A stretch of DNA of 64,000 bases from Caminicella sporogenes DSM 14501 (GTDB taxonomy: Bacteria; Bacillota; Clostridia; Peptostreptococcales; Caminicellaceae). The notes under the pieces were generated by a model. It saw nothing but the letters and a program-made list of their open reading frames with translations. It made no database searches and was not told the DNA's origin. Positions 7,778 to 15,530 of this stretch are shown here, one piece after another. The number at the start of each line of letters is the position of its first letter. Position 1 is the first letter of the stretch. The position numbers and the translations under genes were made by a program. The stretch spans positions 121,842 to 185,841 of the forward strand of contig NZ_FRAJ01000004.1 of the NCBI RefSeq assembly GCF_900142285.1, given 5' to 3'.

Positions 7778-9811
7778 TTATTTCATCTTTTTAAATGCTT
7801 CTTCAACTAAACCTTTAACTAAATCTTCTTTTGGAATATACGGAATAGTAATATGGTCTGTTTCACTATTCATCTTATTATACTCAATACAAGTTTCAAT
7901 TGAATTTTCATTTCTAGCCCACGCACGTCTTGAAACTCCTACCATAACATCCCAAGGCATTGCTTTTTTCAATATATTGTCTACTCTTTCACTTCCATCA
8001 AGTACCATACCAAATCCACCATTTATAGCTTTACCAATTCCAACTCCTCCACCATTATGAAGTGCTACCATAGTCATACCTCTAGCAGCATTACCTGCAA
8101 AACATTGTGTTGCCATGTCAGCCATGATATTACTTCCATCTTTTATATTTGAAGTTTCTCTAAATGGTGAATCTGTTCCACCTGTATCATGATGATCTCT
8201 ACCAAGCATAACAGGACCTATTTCTCCATTCCTTACCATTTCATTAAATTTAAGAGCTATTTTTAATCTGCCCATAGCATCTTGATAAAGAATTCTAGCT
8301 TGAGTTCCAACTACTAAATTATTCTTTTCTGCATCTCTAATCCACACATAATTATCTCTATCTTGACCTCTCCTATTTGGATCTATACATTCCATTGCAG
8401 CTCTGTCAGTTTTTCTTAAATCTTCTGGGTCACCGCTTAAACAAACCCATCTAAAAGGACCGTATCCATAGTCAAATAACATTGGACCCATTATATCTTC
8501 AACATATGATGGGAATATAAAGCCCTCGCTTTCATCATGACCATTTTTACATATTTCATTAACTCCTGCATCATAAACAGCCTTCATAAATGCATTTCCA
8601 TAATCAAAGAAATATGAACCTCTATCAACTAAAGTTTTTATAAGTCTAAAATGTTTTCTTAGTGACTCATTTACAAGCTCAATAAATTTTTTCTTATCAG
8701 ATTTTAAAAGTTCAGTTCTTTCTTCAAATGTCAATCCCTGTGGACAATATCCTCCATCATAAGGTACATGGCATGAAGTTTGATCTGATAATAAGTCTAT
8801 TTTAATATTATTTTCAACTGCATATTCTAAAAGGTCTACTACATTTCCGTAAAAAGCTATTGATATTGCTTCTTTTTTCTCTTGATACTTTTTAGCAAGT
8901 TCATAAGCTTCTTTTGGAGTATTTACTACTGTATCTATCCACCCTTGGTCTATTCTAGTCTTAATTCTAGAATAATCTACTTCTGCTATGATACCTACAC
9001 CATTAGCTATTTTAACAGCTTTGCCTTGTGCACCACTCATTCCGCCCAAACCTGATGTTACATATAAATATCCTCTTAAATCTTCATCGTCTTTTATGCC
9101 TAATTTTAATCTACCTGCATTTAAAATAGTATTAAAAGTACCGTGCACTATACCTTGTGGTCCTATATACATCCAGCCGCCAGCAGTCATCTGTCCATAA
9201 TTAGCCACGCCCATAGCAGCTGCTTTATGCCATGCATCTGGATTATCATATAAGCCTACCATAAGTGAATTAGTAATAATAACTCTTGGAGCTTCTGGAG
9301 AAGATTTAAAAAGACCTAGAGGATGTCCAGACATAACTACTAATGTCTGTTCATTTGTCATTTCCTCAAGATATTTTTTTATAAGTCTATACTGCATCCA
9401 GTTTTGACAAACTTGACCAGTTTCTCCATAAGTAACTAATTCATATGGATATAAAGCTACATCAAAATCTAAATTGTTATCTATCATTACTTGTATAGCT
9501 TTTGCTTCTAAACATTTTCCTTTATATTCGTGTATAGGTTTTCCCTTAATTGCTCCTTCCGGTCTAAAACGATACCCATAAATTCTTCCTCTAGTAAGAA
9601 GTTCATCTAAAAATTCTGGAGCAAGAGTTTCATGAAGTTCTTCTGGAACATAACGCAATGCATTTTTTAAAGCTATTTCCGTTTCTCTAGGAGTAAGATT
9701 AAATTCCCTTTTAGGTGCTCTTCTAACTCCTTCCACAAATTTAGGATAAGGCGGCAATTCATTATCAAGCTTTATCGTCATAGCATTACTAATATCAATA
9801 TTATTTATCAT
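7778..9811 (-). CDS. hutU: Urocanate hydratase (urocanase)
   Basis: 677 aa, the long urocanase form found in many Firmicutes rather than the form of about 555 aa in Pseudomonas. It hydrates urocanate to imidazolonepropionate with tightly bound NAD. The NAD-binding and active-site region TSGLGGMSGAQGKA is near residue 255, the DQTSCHVPYDGGY cysteine region near 345, and HHDTGGTDSPFRETS near 540. It is the first gene of the hut cluster, with an AGGGGTG ribosome site and a TATAAT about 75 bases upstream. The expected partner histidine ammonia-lyase (hutH) is not adjacent, because the gene upstream is a divergent nitroreductase. Confidence 0.95.
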   Translation of the reverse strand: MINNIDISNAMTIKLDNELPPYPKFVEGVRRAPKREFNLTPRETEIALKNALRYVPEELHETLAPEFLDELLTRGRIYGYRFRPEGAIKGKPIHEYKGKCLEAKAIQVMIDNNLDFDVALYPYELVTYGETGQVCQNWMQYRLIKKYLEEMTNEQTLVVMSGHPLGLFKSSPEAPRVIITNSLMVGLYDNPDAWHKAAAMGVANYGQMTAGGWMYIGPQGIVHGTFNTILNAGRLKLGIKDDEDLRGYLYVTSGLGGMSGAQGKAVKIANGVGIIAEVDYSRIKTRIDQGWIDTVVNTPKEAYELAKKYQEKKEAISIAFYGNVVDLLEYAVENNIKIDLLSDQTSCHVPYDGGYCPQGLTFEERTELLKSDKKKFIELVNESLRKHFRLIKTLVDRGSYFFDYGNAFMKAVYDAGVNEICKNGHDESEGFIFPSYVEDIMGPMLFDYGYGPFRWVCLSGDPEDLRKTDRAAMECIDPNRRGQDRDNYVWIRDAEKNNLVVGTQARILYQDAMGRLKIALKFNEMVRNGEIGPVMLGRDHHDTGGTDSPFRETSNIKDGSNIMADMATQCFAGNAARGMTMVALHNGGGVGIGKAINGGFGMVLDGSERVDNILKKAMPWDVMVGVSRRAWARNENSIETCIEYNKMNSETDHITIPYIPKEDLVKGLVEEAFKKMK

Positions 9812-9885
9812 GTAAACACCCCTTTTTATAATATTTTTTAAAATTTTGTTTGAATTTTATAATATTGTCTGAAATTTCTAAGTTT

Positions 9886-9891
9886 ATTATA
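9886..9891 (-). promoter_or_regulatory. Candidate -10 for the hutU-ftcD-hutI-fchA operon
   Basis: Minus-strand TATAAT 75 bases before the hutU start, in the 189-base divergent region shared with the nitroreductase gene. No convincing -35 is found, so an activator may be needed; that is inference. Confidence 0.35.
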
Positions 9892-9949
9892 ATATTCTAT
9901 CGTCTCTAAAGCGTCTATAATTTTTGTTTTATATAATCAACCTTTAGGG

Positions 9950-9955
9950 TATAAT
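9950..9955 (+). promoter_or_regulatory. Candidate -10 for the nitroreductase gene
   Basis: TATAAT on the plus strand 45 bases before the TTG start. A TTGTTT lies further upstream with a spacing (20) longer than ideal, so only the -10 is proposed. Confidence 0.35.
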
Positions 9956-10000
9956 GTATAATATAACTGTAAATTTTTCTCACAGATAGGAGGGACAAAT

Positions 10001-10639
10001 TTGAGTAATTTAGATTTTATCTATAAAAGACATAGTATCCGAAAGTTTAAAAATCAAGATGTACCCATAGAAGATATTAAAGAAATGATAAAAGCTGCTA
10101 CATATGCTCCATCAGGTAAAAATCTTCAAAACTGGCACTTTGTAGTTGTAAAAAACAAAGAAAAAATTGAAGAAATGGCTAAAATTGTTGAAAGAAAAAG
10201 TGATGAATTAGCAAGTTATGCTACTGATGAAGAAATGAAAAAATCTTTTACAAAATATAGAAAATATCAAACTTTATTTAGAAATGCTCCAGTAGTTATT
10301 TTAATTTTTGCTGGTCCATACCCTTCTACTGGCTTGGAAATATTAAAAGCTAAAGGAGCTTCTAGTGAAGAAATACATAATTTATTAAGACCATCACCCG
10401 GCATACAAAATATAGGTGCTGCAATAGAAAATTTATTACTAGCAGCTGCAAATATGGGATACGGCGGATGCTGGATGACAAGTCCAAATTTTGCTAGTAA
10501 AGAAATTCAAGACTACATAGGCTTTAAAAAGGAAGGTTATTTTTTAGCAGCAATAACTCCGATCGGTGTTCCAGAAGAATCAGAGCTAAAAAGTCCTCCT
10601 AGAAAGCCAATTGAAGAAGTTATGACTATAATAGAATAA
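10001..10639 (+). CDS. Nitroreductase family protein (flavin-dependent)
   Basis: 212 aa, full length. It starts at TTG with AGGAGG eight bases upstream; no ATG near the N-terminus fits better. The N-terminal RHSIRKFKNQDV motif binds FMN phosphate. AATYAPSGKNLQNWHFVVV (about residues 32-50) and MGYGGCWMTSP near 150 are family hallmarks. Such proteins reduce nitro groups, quinones or other acceptors with NAD(P)H; the physiological substrate is unknown. It is transcribed divergently from hutU and ends at a bidirectional terminator. Confidence 0.88.
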   Translation: MSNLDFIYKRHSIRKFKNQDVPIEDIKEMIKAATYAPSGKNLQNWHFVVVKNKEKIEEMAKIVERKSDELASYATDEEMKKSFTKYRKYQTLFRNAPVVILIFAGPYPSTGLEILKAKGASSEEIHNLLRPSPGIQNIGAAIENLLLAAANMGYGGCWMTSPNFASKEIQDYIGFKKEGYFLAAITPIGVPEESELKSPPRKPIEEVMTIIE

Positions 10640-10650
10640 AATATATTTAA

Positions 10651-10686
10651 AGACCGTAGATGTAAATAAAATCCTACGGTCTTTTA
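10651..10686. terminator. Bidirectional terminator between nitroreductase and cis-prenyltransferase genes
   Basis: Inverted repeat AGACCGTAG/CTACGGTCT (10651-10659, 10674-10682) followed by TTTTAT on the plus strand. It serves the two convergent genes. Confidence 0.75.
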
Positions 10687-11340
10687 TCCACCTAACGTTA
10701 TATCTTGTTTGCTATACCATTTTAATGCATCATAAAAATGATTTGGTTTGAAATCAGGCCATAAATCATCTACTACATAAAAGTCTGAATATACAGATTG
10801 AACAGGTAAAAATCCACTAAGCCTTCTCCTTCCCCCCCATCGAATAATGAGGTCAATTCTACTAATATCACAAGAACACAATAAATTCATCAAATTTTTT
10901 TTACTGACTCTATCATTATTCTCGCTTTTTAACAAATTGTTTAAATCCCAATGCCACCCATAATTTACTAAAAAGTTTACTTTTATTCCTCCATTTCCAA
11001 ATTTTCGCCTTCTTATAGTATATGGTTTTAATTCCTCTGGAAAAATTGGCGATTCATGATTGCCAATTACTAATAACTCTGCATCTTCTCTTGATAACAT
11101 CTTTACTGCATCTACACATGCTTTTTTAAATGCTTCGATTTGAACTGCAGGTCTTTTAGTATTATCTGTAGTAAAACCATAATATGTAATCTCTTTTATT
11201 CCAAATTCTCTGCAGAGTTTAAAAAGTTCAAGTCCCGGTTTTAATCCATAATCATAACCTTTTTCTTTAGACATGCCTGCTTTTTTTGCCCATCTTCTAT
11301 TTCCATCAGGAATAATTCCTATATGATTTGGTATTCTCAT
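10684..11340 (-). CDS. Divergent cis-prenyltransferase (undecaprenyl diphosphate synthase family)
   Basis: 218 aa, about 30 residues shorter than normal UppS. The core motif PDGNRRWAKK with catalytic Asp12 is intact, and the pyrophosphate-binding arginines in IDLIIRW and RRRLSGF (about 167 and 173) remain. Several consensus positions differ: the RxxGHxxG histidine is replaced (KGYDYG), the usual RTSGE reads RWGGR, the LLWQ motif reads LPVQ, and the catalytic-region glutamate near the C-terminus is Asp (YSDFYV). This suggests a paralogue with different chain length or substrate; the housekeeping uppS is expected elsewhere. The ATG has GAGGTG upstream. It is monocistronic and convergent with the nitroreductase gene. 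Confidence 0.8.
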   Translation of the reverse strand: MRIPNHIGIIPDGNRRWAKKAGMSKEKGYDYGLKPGLELFKLCREFGIKEITYYGFTTDNTKRPAVQIEAFKKACVDAVKMLSREDAELLVIGNHESPIFPEELKPYTIRRRKFGNGGIKVNFLVNYGWHWDLNNLLKSENNDRVSKKNLMNLLCSCDISRIDLIIRWGGRRRLSGFLPVQSVYSDFYVVDDLWPDFKPNHFYDALKWYSKQDITLGG

Positions 11341-11477
11341 AAAATCACCTCAAAAAATAACATAAATGTTTCCATTATTTTATCTATTATTATTGACATA
11401 TAATGTATTATTTATACTTTTTCTATTAAACATTAATTGATTTAAGTTGCAAGTTTTAGGGGCAATCCTCTTTAGTT

Positions 11478-11512
11478 CTCAGTTATCGGCTTTCGGCTGT
11501 CAGCTCTCAGCT
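11478..11512. repeat. Five tandem degenerate 7-bp repeats
   Basis: Five consecutive heptamers, CTCAGTT, ATCGGCT, TTCGGCT, GTCAGCT and CTCAGCT, occupy 11478-11512 in the 284-base gap between the prenyltransferase and ferritin genes. The rest of the gap (11513-11580) is a low-complexity run of TTAATTCTTAACT-like steps. No reading frame or RNA fold is evident. Confidence 0.6.
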
Positions 11513-11585
11513 TAATATCATTTCTTTAAAACCTTTCTAACCCCTAATTTTTAACTCTCAATTTTTAATTCTTAATTCTTAACTA

Positions 11586-11622
11586 AAATAAATATCCGGC
11601 TTTTCCAGCCGGATATTTATTT
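11586..11622 (-). terminator. Ferritin gene terminator
   Basis: A perfect 15-bp inverted repeat with GC core ATCCGGC/GCCGGAT (arms 11586-11600 and 11608-11622, 7-base loop) begins just past the ferritin stop codon. Confidence 0.8.
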
Positions 11623-11624
11623 TA

Positions 11625-12137
11625 CTAATTTGAATCTGTTGGAGGCGTAAAAGTCCTTTGTGCCAACTCCCTATCCAACATCAATAATCCATTTCCATTT
11701 GTTCCTATCATTTTTACCTGTTTAATTAATTTTTTAAACATATTCATTTCTTCAATTTGCTCATCAACAAACCATTTTAAGAAATTTATAGTTCCATATT
11801 CTTTTTCCTCTTGAGCTATATCCATCAGCTTATACACTCTATCAGTCACTACTTTTTCATGTTCTAAAGCACTTTCCAAAAGGTCTTCCAAAGATTTAAA
11901 TTCATTTTTAGGTTCATCATAAGCAGATATAACTACTCTTCCATCTACTTCATTGATATAATTGTAAAATTTCATTGCATGAAACCTTTCTTCTTCAGCT
12001 TGAACTAAAAAGAAATTTTCAAATCCATTTAAGTCAATAGATGCACAATAAGCCGCCATTGCTAAATAATAATTTGCAGATAAAAATTCAAAATTCATTT
12101 GTTCATTCAATTGATTTATTAATTTTTCAGATACCAT
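11625..12137 (-). CDS. ftnA: Non-haem ferritin
   Basis: 170 aa, normal for bacterial ferritin. It stores iron by oxidising Fe2+ at a di-iron centre and depositing ferric mineral inside a 24-mer shell. Ferroxidase ligands are visible: Glu17, Glu50 and His53 (EEERFH), with further carboxylates in ESALEHEK (about 94) and FVDEQIEE (about 127). The C-terminal tail after the fifth helix (GNGLLMLDRELAQRTF) fits FtnA-type proteins. AGGGAGGT precedes the ATG. It stands alone, with its own terminator. No Fur-box-like palindrome was recognised in the AT-rich 247-base upstream region, which otherwise holds nothing I can name. Confidence 0.93.
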   Translation of the reverse strand: MVSEKLINQLNEQMNFEFLSANYYLAMAAYCASIDLNGFENFFLVQAEEERFHAMKFYNYINEVDGRVVISAYDEPKNEFKSLEDLLESALEHEKVVTDRVYKLMDIAQEEKEYGTINFLKWFVDEQIEEMNMFKKLIKQVKMIGTNGNGLLMLDRELAQRTFTPPTDSN

Positions 12138-12384
12138 TAAAATACCTCCCTATATTATTAGTAAATATATTTATATTTTTTGTTATAATATTATTTATAA
12201 ATCGACAATACAGATTTATATTTTGTCTTATAACATTTATATATATACCCATAAAAAAATTTTTAAACAATTAATTATAAATTTTTCAAATACAGCAAAT
12301 TCAATTTCCAACTGAATAAAATTATAATATTATAAAATAAAAAAATAATTAATCACTATATTGAAAGAGAGGTTAATTTAATTC

Positions 12385-13053
12385 ATGATAAAAAATACTG
12401 ATATCATAATAAGAATAATTCTTGCATGTATACTCGGAGGATTAGTCGGAATGGAAAGGGAGAGTATTAATAGACCAGCTGGCTTTAGAACACACATTTT
12501 AGTCTGCCTTGGTTCTACTATAGTAATGCTTAATGGTATTTTTTTATTAAACAATTATCATCATTATACTAATCTTGACCCTGCAAGACTTGGAGCTCAA
12601 GTCATAAGCGGAATAGGTTTTTTAGGTGCTGGAACTATTCTCAAAGAAGGCTTAAGTATAAAAGGATTGACTACAGCGGCTAGTCTTTGGGCAGTTGCTT
12701 GTATAGGATTAGCTATTGGAAGTGGTTTTTACCTTACAGCAATTTTATCTACTTTTCTAGTTTTTATAATTCTTTTATTTTTCTCGAAATTTGAAAAATA
12801 TATTAGTAGAAAACATAATGAATTATCGTTAAAAATTATTACTTTAAATAAACCCGGTCAAATTGGAAAAATAGGTACAAAACTTGGTAAAATGAATATC
12901 TCCATAACAAATATCAACATGAAAAATATTGATGACACTAAAATAGCAATCATTGTAACAGTTAAAGTCCCTAGAGGTACTATTGCTTCTAAAATTTTAG
13001 AAAATCTTTCCGAATTAGATGACATAACATCAGTAGAATGTTTAAACGATTAA
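12385..13053 (+). CDS. MgtC/SapB family membrane protein
   Basis: 222 aa with four or five hydrophobic helices in the first 140 residues (IIRIILACILGGLVGMERE, ILVCLGSTIVMLNG, GIGFLGAGTILKEG, GLTTAASLWAVACIGLAIG). The GLVGMERE and GFLGAGTI motifs are diagnostic of MgtC/SapB. The C-terminal 75 residues form a soluble ACT-like domain (LSLKIITLNKPGQIGKIG), as in YhiD/MgtC proteins. In pathogens MgtC supports growth at low Mg2+ and modulates F-type ATPase; the role in clostridia is unknown. An AGAGAGG ribosome site lies upstream. It is monocistronic. Confidence 0.88.
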   Translation: MIKNTDIIIRIILACILGGLVGMERESINRPAGFRTHILVCLGSTIVMLNGIFLLNNYHHYTNLDPARLGAQVISGIGFLGAGTILKEGLSIKGLTTAASLWAVACIGLAIGSGFYLTAILSTFLVFIILLFFSKFEKYISRKHNELSLKIITLNKPGQIGKIGTKLGKMNISITNINMKNIDDTKIAIIVTVKVPRGTIASKILENLSELDDITSVECLND

Positions 13054-13224
13054 TATTAAAATATCATATTTTTTCTTTTTTTGTAAATTATAAAACTAAC
13101 AAGTTAATAATAGCTTTCATAAAAATGTAATAAAAATTAAAATTTTTTACTTAAAATAATAAACATTACTATTATTTTATGATAAAATTGATATTGAAAT
13201 GAATATACATAGGACGGTGTTAAA

Positions 13225-14331
13225 ATGAACATATTTGATAAATTTAGAATACTAATTTTTTCAATTTTTTTCTCATGTATTATCCTATCCCTTTCTGCAT
13301 ATGGTGAAGAACTTACATCAGGAATAGTTATAGCTGACAATGTCAACTTGAGAGAAAATTGTACTACAAATGCAAACGTTGTCGACAGCTTATCAATTGG
13401 AGAAAATATTCAAATTGTTGACAGCAAAGACGAATGGTATCATATAAAAACTGAAACTGGCAAATCAGGCTGGGTATATAACGATTTAGTCCTGTCCTTA
13501 CATCAAAATTTAGACCCAATAAAAAAAGGTATAATAACAGCAAACATTTTAAATATTAGAAAAGAACCTAATATCAATTCAAAAATTCTTTCCAAATTAA
13601 AAAAAGATACTGAAGTAACTATTGTAGATATTAAAAATAATTGGTATAAAATCGTCATCAATAAAACTACTAATGGCTGGGCAAATTCTAAATATATTAA
13701 AATTATACCAAACTATTCTTTAGGACAAGTTGTTGGAAATAATGTAAACTTAAGAACAATTCCTTCAACTAGCGGTTCTATTATTACAAAATTAAATAAA
13801 GGTACTACATTAAAAATTACTGGATATAAACAAAACTGGTATAAAGTAACAATATCTGGCAATAAAGAAGGTTGGATTTATAAAAATTACATCAAAGTTT
13901 TATTAAATAATAACAGTAATAATACTGCAATTTCTAGGTCTAGTAATAGAATAACTAGCAAAATAATTGCATTTGCAAAATCAAATCTCGGCAAACCTTA
14001 CATATATGGTTCTAGCGGACCTTCAAGTTTCGATTGCTCAGGATTTACTTCATACATATTTAAACACTTTAATATTAAAATACCTAGAACTTCAAAAGAA
14101 CAAGCCAAAATAGGAGTAAAAGTTTCTAAAGCTAATCTTCAACCCGGAGACCTTGTATTTTTCGATACTTCTGGTAGAAATAATGGCATAATTACACATG
14201 TGGGCATATATATAGGCAGTGGTAAATTCATACATGCTTCTTCAGGAAAAAGAGCAAAAAAAGTTGTAATTTCTGATTTAAATGAAGGTTTTTATAAGAA
14301 AAAATTTGTAACTGCAAGACGTGTTTATTAA
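13225..14331 (+). CDS. Secreted SH3b-NlpC/P60 cell-wall endopeptidase
   Basis: 368 aa. A signal peptide spans residues 1-27 (hydrophobic IFSIFFSCIILSLSAYG). Three bacterial SH3 domains follow at about 30-92, 98-158 and 165-227, each with an N-x-R-x-x-P/C-like start and a terminal GW motif. A serine/asparagine-rich linker leads to an NlpC/P60 domain with catalytic Cys271 (FDCSGF), His325 (ITHVGIYIG) and His337 (KFIHASSG). It should cleave peptide stems of peptidoglycan outside the membrane, with the SH3b units binding wall. GGACGG is the weak ribosome site. It lies before the spore-germination genes but is separated from them by a strong terminator. Confidence 0.93.
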   Translation: MNIFDKFRILIFSIFFSCIILSLSAYGEELTSGIVIADNVNLRENCTTNANVVDSLSIGENIQIVDSKDEWYHIKTETGKSGWVYNDLVLSLHQNLDPIKKGIITANILNIRKEPNINSKILSKLKKDTEVTIVDIKNNWYKIVINKTTNGWANSKYIKIIPNYSLGQVVGNNVNLRTIPSTSGSIITKLNKGTTLKITGYKQNWYKVTISGNKEGWIYKNYIKVLLNNNSNNTAISRSSNRITSKIIAFAKSNLGKPYIYGSSGPSSFDCSGFTSYIFKHFNIKIPRTSKEQAKIGVKVSKANLQPGDLVFFDTSGRNNGIITHVGIYIGSGKFIHASSGKRAKKVVISDLNEGFYKKKFVTARRVY

Positions 14332-14380
14332 AAAAGTGAACTGCTATAAAATGATTATTTTATAGCAGTTCACTTTTTTT
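14331..14380 (+). terminator. Strong intrinsic terminator after the NlpC/P60 gene
   Basis: A perfect 21-bp inverted repeat (14331-14351 and 14358-14378) with a six-base loop, ending in eight T residues. Confidence 0.92.
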
Positions 14381-14463
14381 TGCTAAAAACTCAAATATTA
14401 AGCACCTTTAAAAATTTTCTGAATAAAATGATAATGTAAGTTTGATTAAGGAGATGGATTATA

Positions 14464-14907
14464 ATGGCATATAGTTACAGAGAACTACTTGCAAGATTAA
14501 TTAAATGCGAAGCAGGCGGTGAAGGTGAAAATGGCATGAAAGCAGTAGCTTCAGTAGTTATGAATAGAGTACATGTTCCAAATGGAGAATACCATAGAGT
14601 TTGTCAAGGAGATTTAAGAAAAGTTATATTCCAAAAAGGACAATTTGATTGTGCTACTTCAGTGCTAGGCGGCAGACCTAATCCTCAAACAATATGGGCA
14701 AGTCCTCCTGAAGAAATACATTATCAAATTGCCGATTGGGCATTAGCAGGTAATAAACTTTATTCAACTGGTAATGCACTATGGTATTTTAATCCATACA
14801 AACCATCTTGTCCATATACATTTCCTTATAATGGAACAGGCAGATTCCAAGTTAAAGTCGGTAATCACTGTTTCTATAATCCTACTGCACTCTATGCCAA
14901 AACTTAA
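14464..14907 (+). CDS. cwlJ: Spore cortex-lytic hydrolase, CwlJ/SleB (Hydrolase_2) family
   Basis: 147 aa, the length of CwlJ, without signal peptide or peptidoglycan-binding domain. The Hydrolase_2 domain fills the protein: LIKCEAGGEGENGMKAVASVVMNRV carries the conserved catalytic-region glutamate, and the end has ALWYFNP. CwlJ is laid down in the spore coat and degrades cortex peptidoglycan during germination, and in Bacillus it depends on GerQ. The next gene is GerQ-like, which supports CwlJ rather than SleB. GGAGATGG precedes the ATG. I could not recognise a sporulation sigma promoter with confidence. Confidence 0.88.
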   Translation: MAYSYRELLARLIKCEAGGEGENGMKAVASVVMNRVHVPNGEYHRVCQGDLRKVIFQKGQFDCATSVLGGRPNPQTIWASPPEEIHYQIADWALAGNKLYSTGNALWYFNPYKPSCPYTFPYNGTGRFQVKVGNHCFYNPTALYAKT

Positions 14908-14984
14908 TTTATACGTTCAAATATAAAAATTAATAAATATTTAAAACTGCATTGTCTTTACTAAATTAAAAGGAGGTCTTTTTT

Positions 14985-15404
14985 ATGATTAGAAAAACTC
15001 CAAACGATTATGATGAAATGCCAATGTGTCCTAAAACACCTATGTTTTTTCCAAGAAAAATGATACCTGTTCCTCCAACCCCAGCACCAATGCCTACTCC
15101 AATGACTTTACCTCGCAGTACAGGTTCAGCTGATTTTGAATTTGAACCAGCTCCTCCTATACAAAAAGATATAAACTATACACAAGGATATTTGAAAACT
15201 AAAATTGGTAAATATGTAAAAATCGATTTTTTAATTGGAAGTAACATGTATGTTGATAAAGAAGGTATTTTAGAAGAAGTTGGTATTAGCTATGTAGTTT
15301 TACGTGAAGCTGGAACGGGAAATGAACTTATGTGCGATATATATTCTATTAAATTTGTAACAATTTTTAGAGACCAAGCTAAAGCTGCTATTTGTATGGA
15401 CTAA
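14985..15404 (+). CDS. gerQ: GerQ-like spore coat protein
   Basis: 139 aa. The N-terminal 60 residues are rich in Pro and Met (PPTPAPMPTPM), low complexity as in coat proteins. The C-terminal 80 residues match the GerQ domain layout: a YTQGYLKTKIGK start resembling the YIENILRLNRGK block of GerQ, then two beta-rich strands ending in SIKFVTIF. In Bacillus GerQ is cross-linked into the coat and is needed to retain CwlJ. Placement 77 bases after cwlJ on the same strand supports the call. AAAGGAGGT lies upstream. Assignment rests on pattern and context. Confidence 0.78.
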   Translation: MIRKTPNDYDEMPMCPKTPMFFPRKMIPVPPTPAPMPTPMTLPRSTGSADFEFEPAPPIQKDINYTQGYLKTKIGKYVKIDFLIGSNMYVDKEGILEEVGISYVVLREAGTGNELMCDIYSIKFVTIFRDQAKAAICMD

Positions 15405-15410
15405 TCAAAT

Positions 15411-15461
15411 ATTGGGGAAATAGCCATAATTAAAATATAACTTACTGCCTATTTCCCCAAT
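15411..15461 (+). terminator. Terminator after gerQ
   Basis: A 13-bp inverted repeat ATTGGGGAAATAG/CTATTTCCCCAAT with a 25-base loop, directly after the gerQ stop. The downstream sequence is A-rich rather than T-rich, so efficiency is uncertain. Confidence 0.6.
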
Positions 15462-15530
15462 AAAATTATTAAAATAAATTTAATATTGTCAGTATAAAAT
15501 AATTATATAAAACAAAAATGGAGTGTTTCT

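Noticed and set aside
9812..10000. Possible riboswitch or HutP-type antiterminator before hutU
   Set aside because: The 189-base divergent region shows only AT-rich promoter-like sequence. No stable stem with a conserved loop or terminator alternative was found.
12041..12274. 77-codon plus-strand frame across the ferritin start
   Set aside because: Mostly antisense to ferritin and to AT-rich non-coding sequence; it has no ribosome site.
12138..12384. Iron box before the ferritin gene
   Set aside because: The region is AT-rich with many partial palindromes; none matches the 19-bp Fur consensus well enough to report.
13137..13346. 69-codon open frame on the minus strand
   Set aside because: It overlaps the start and signal peptide of the SH3b-NlpC/P60 gene and has no ribosome site or family resemblance.
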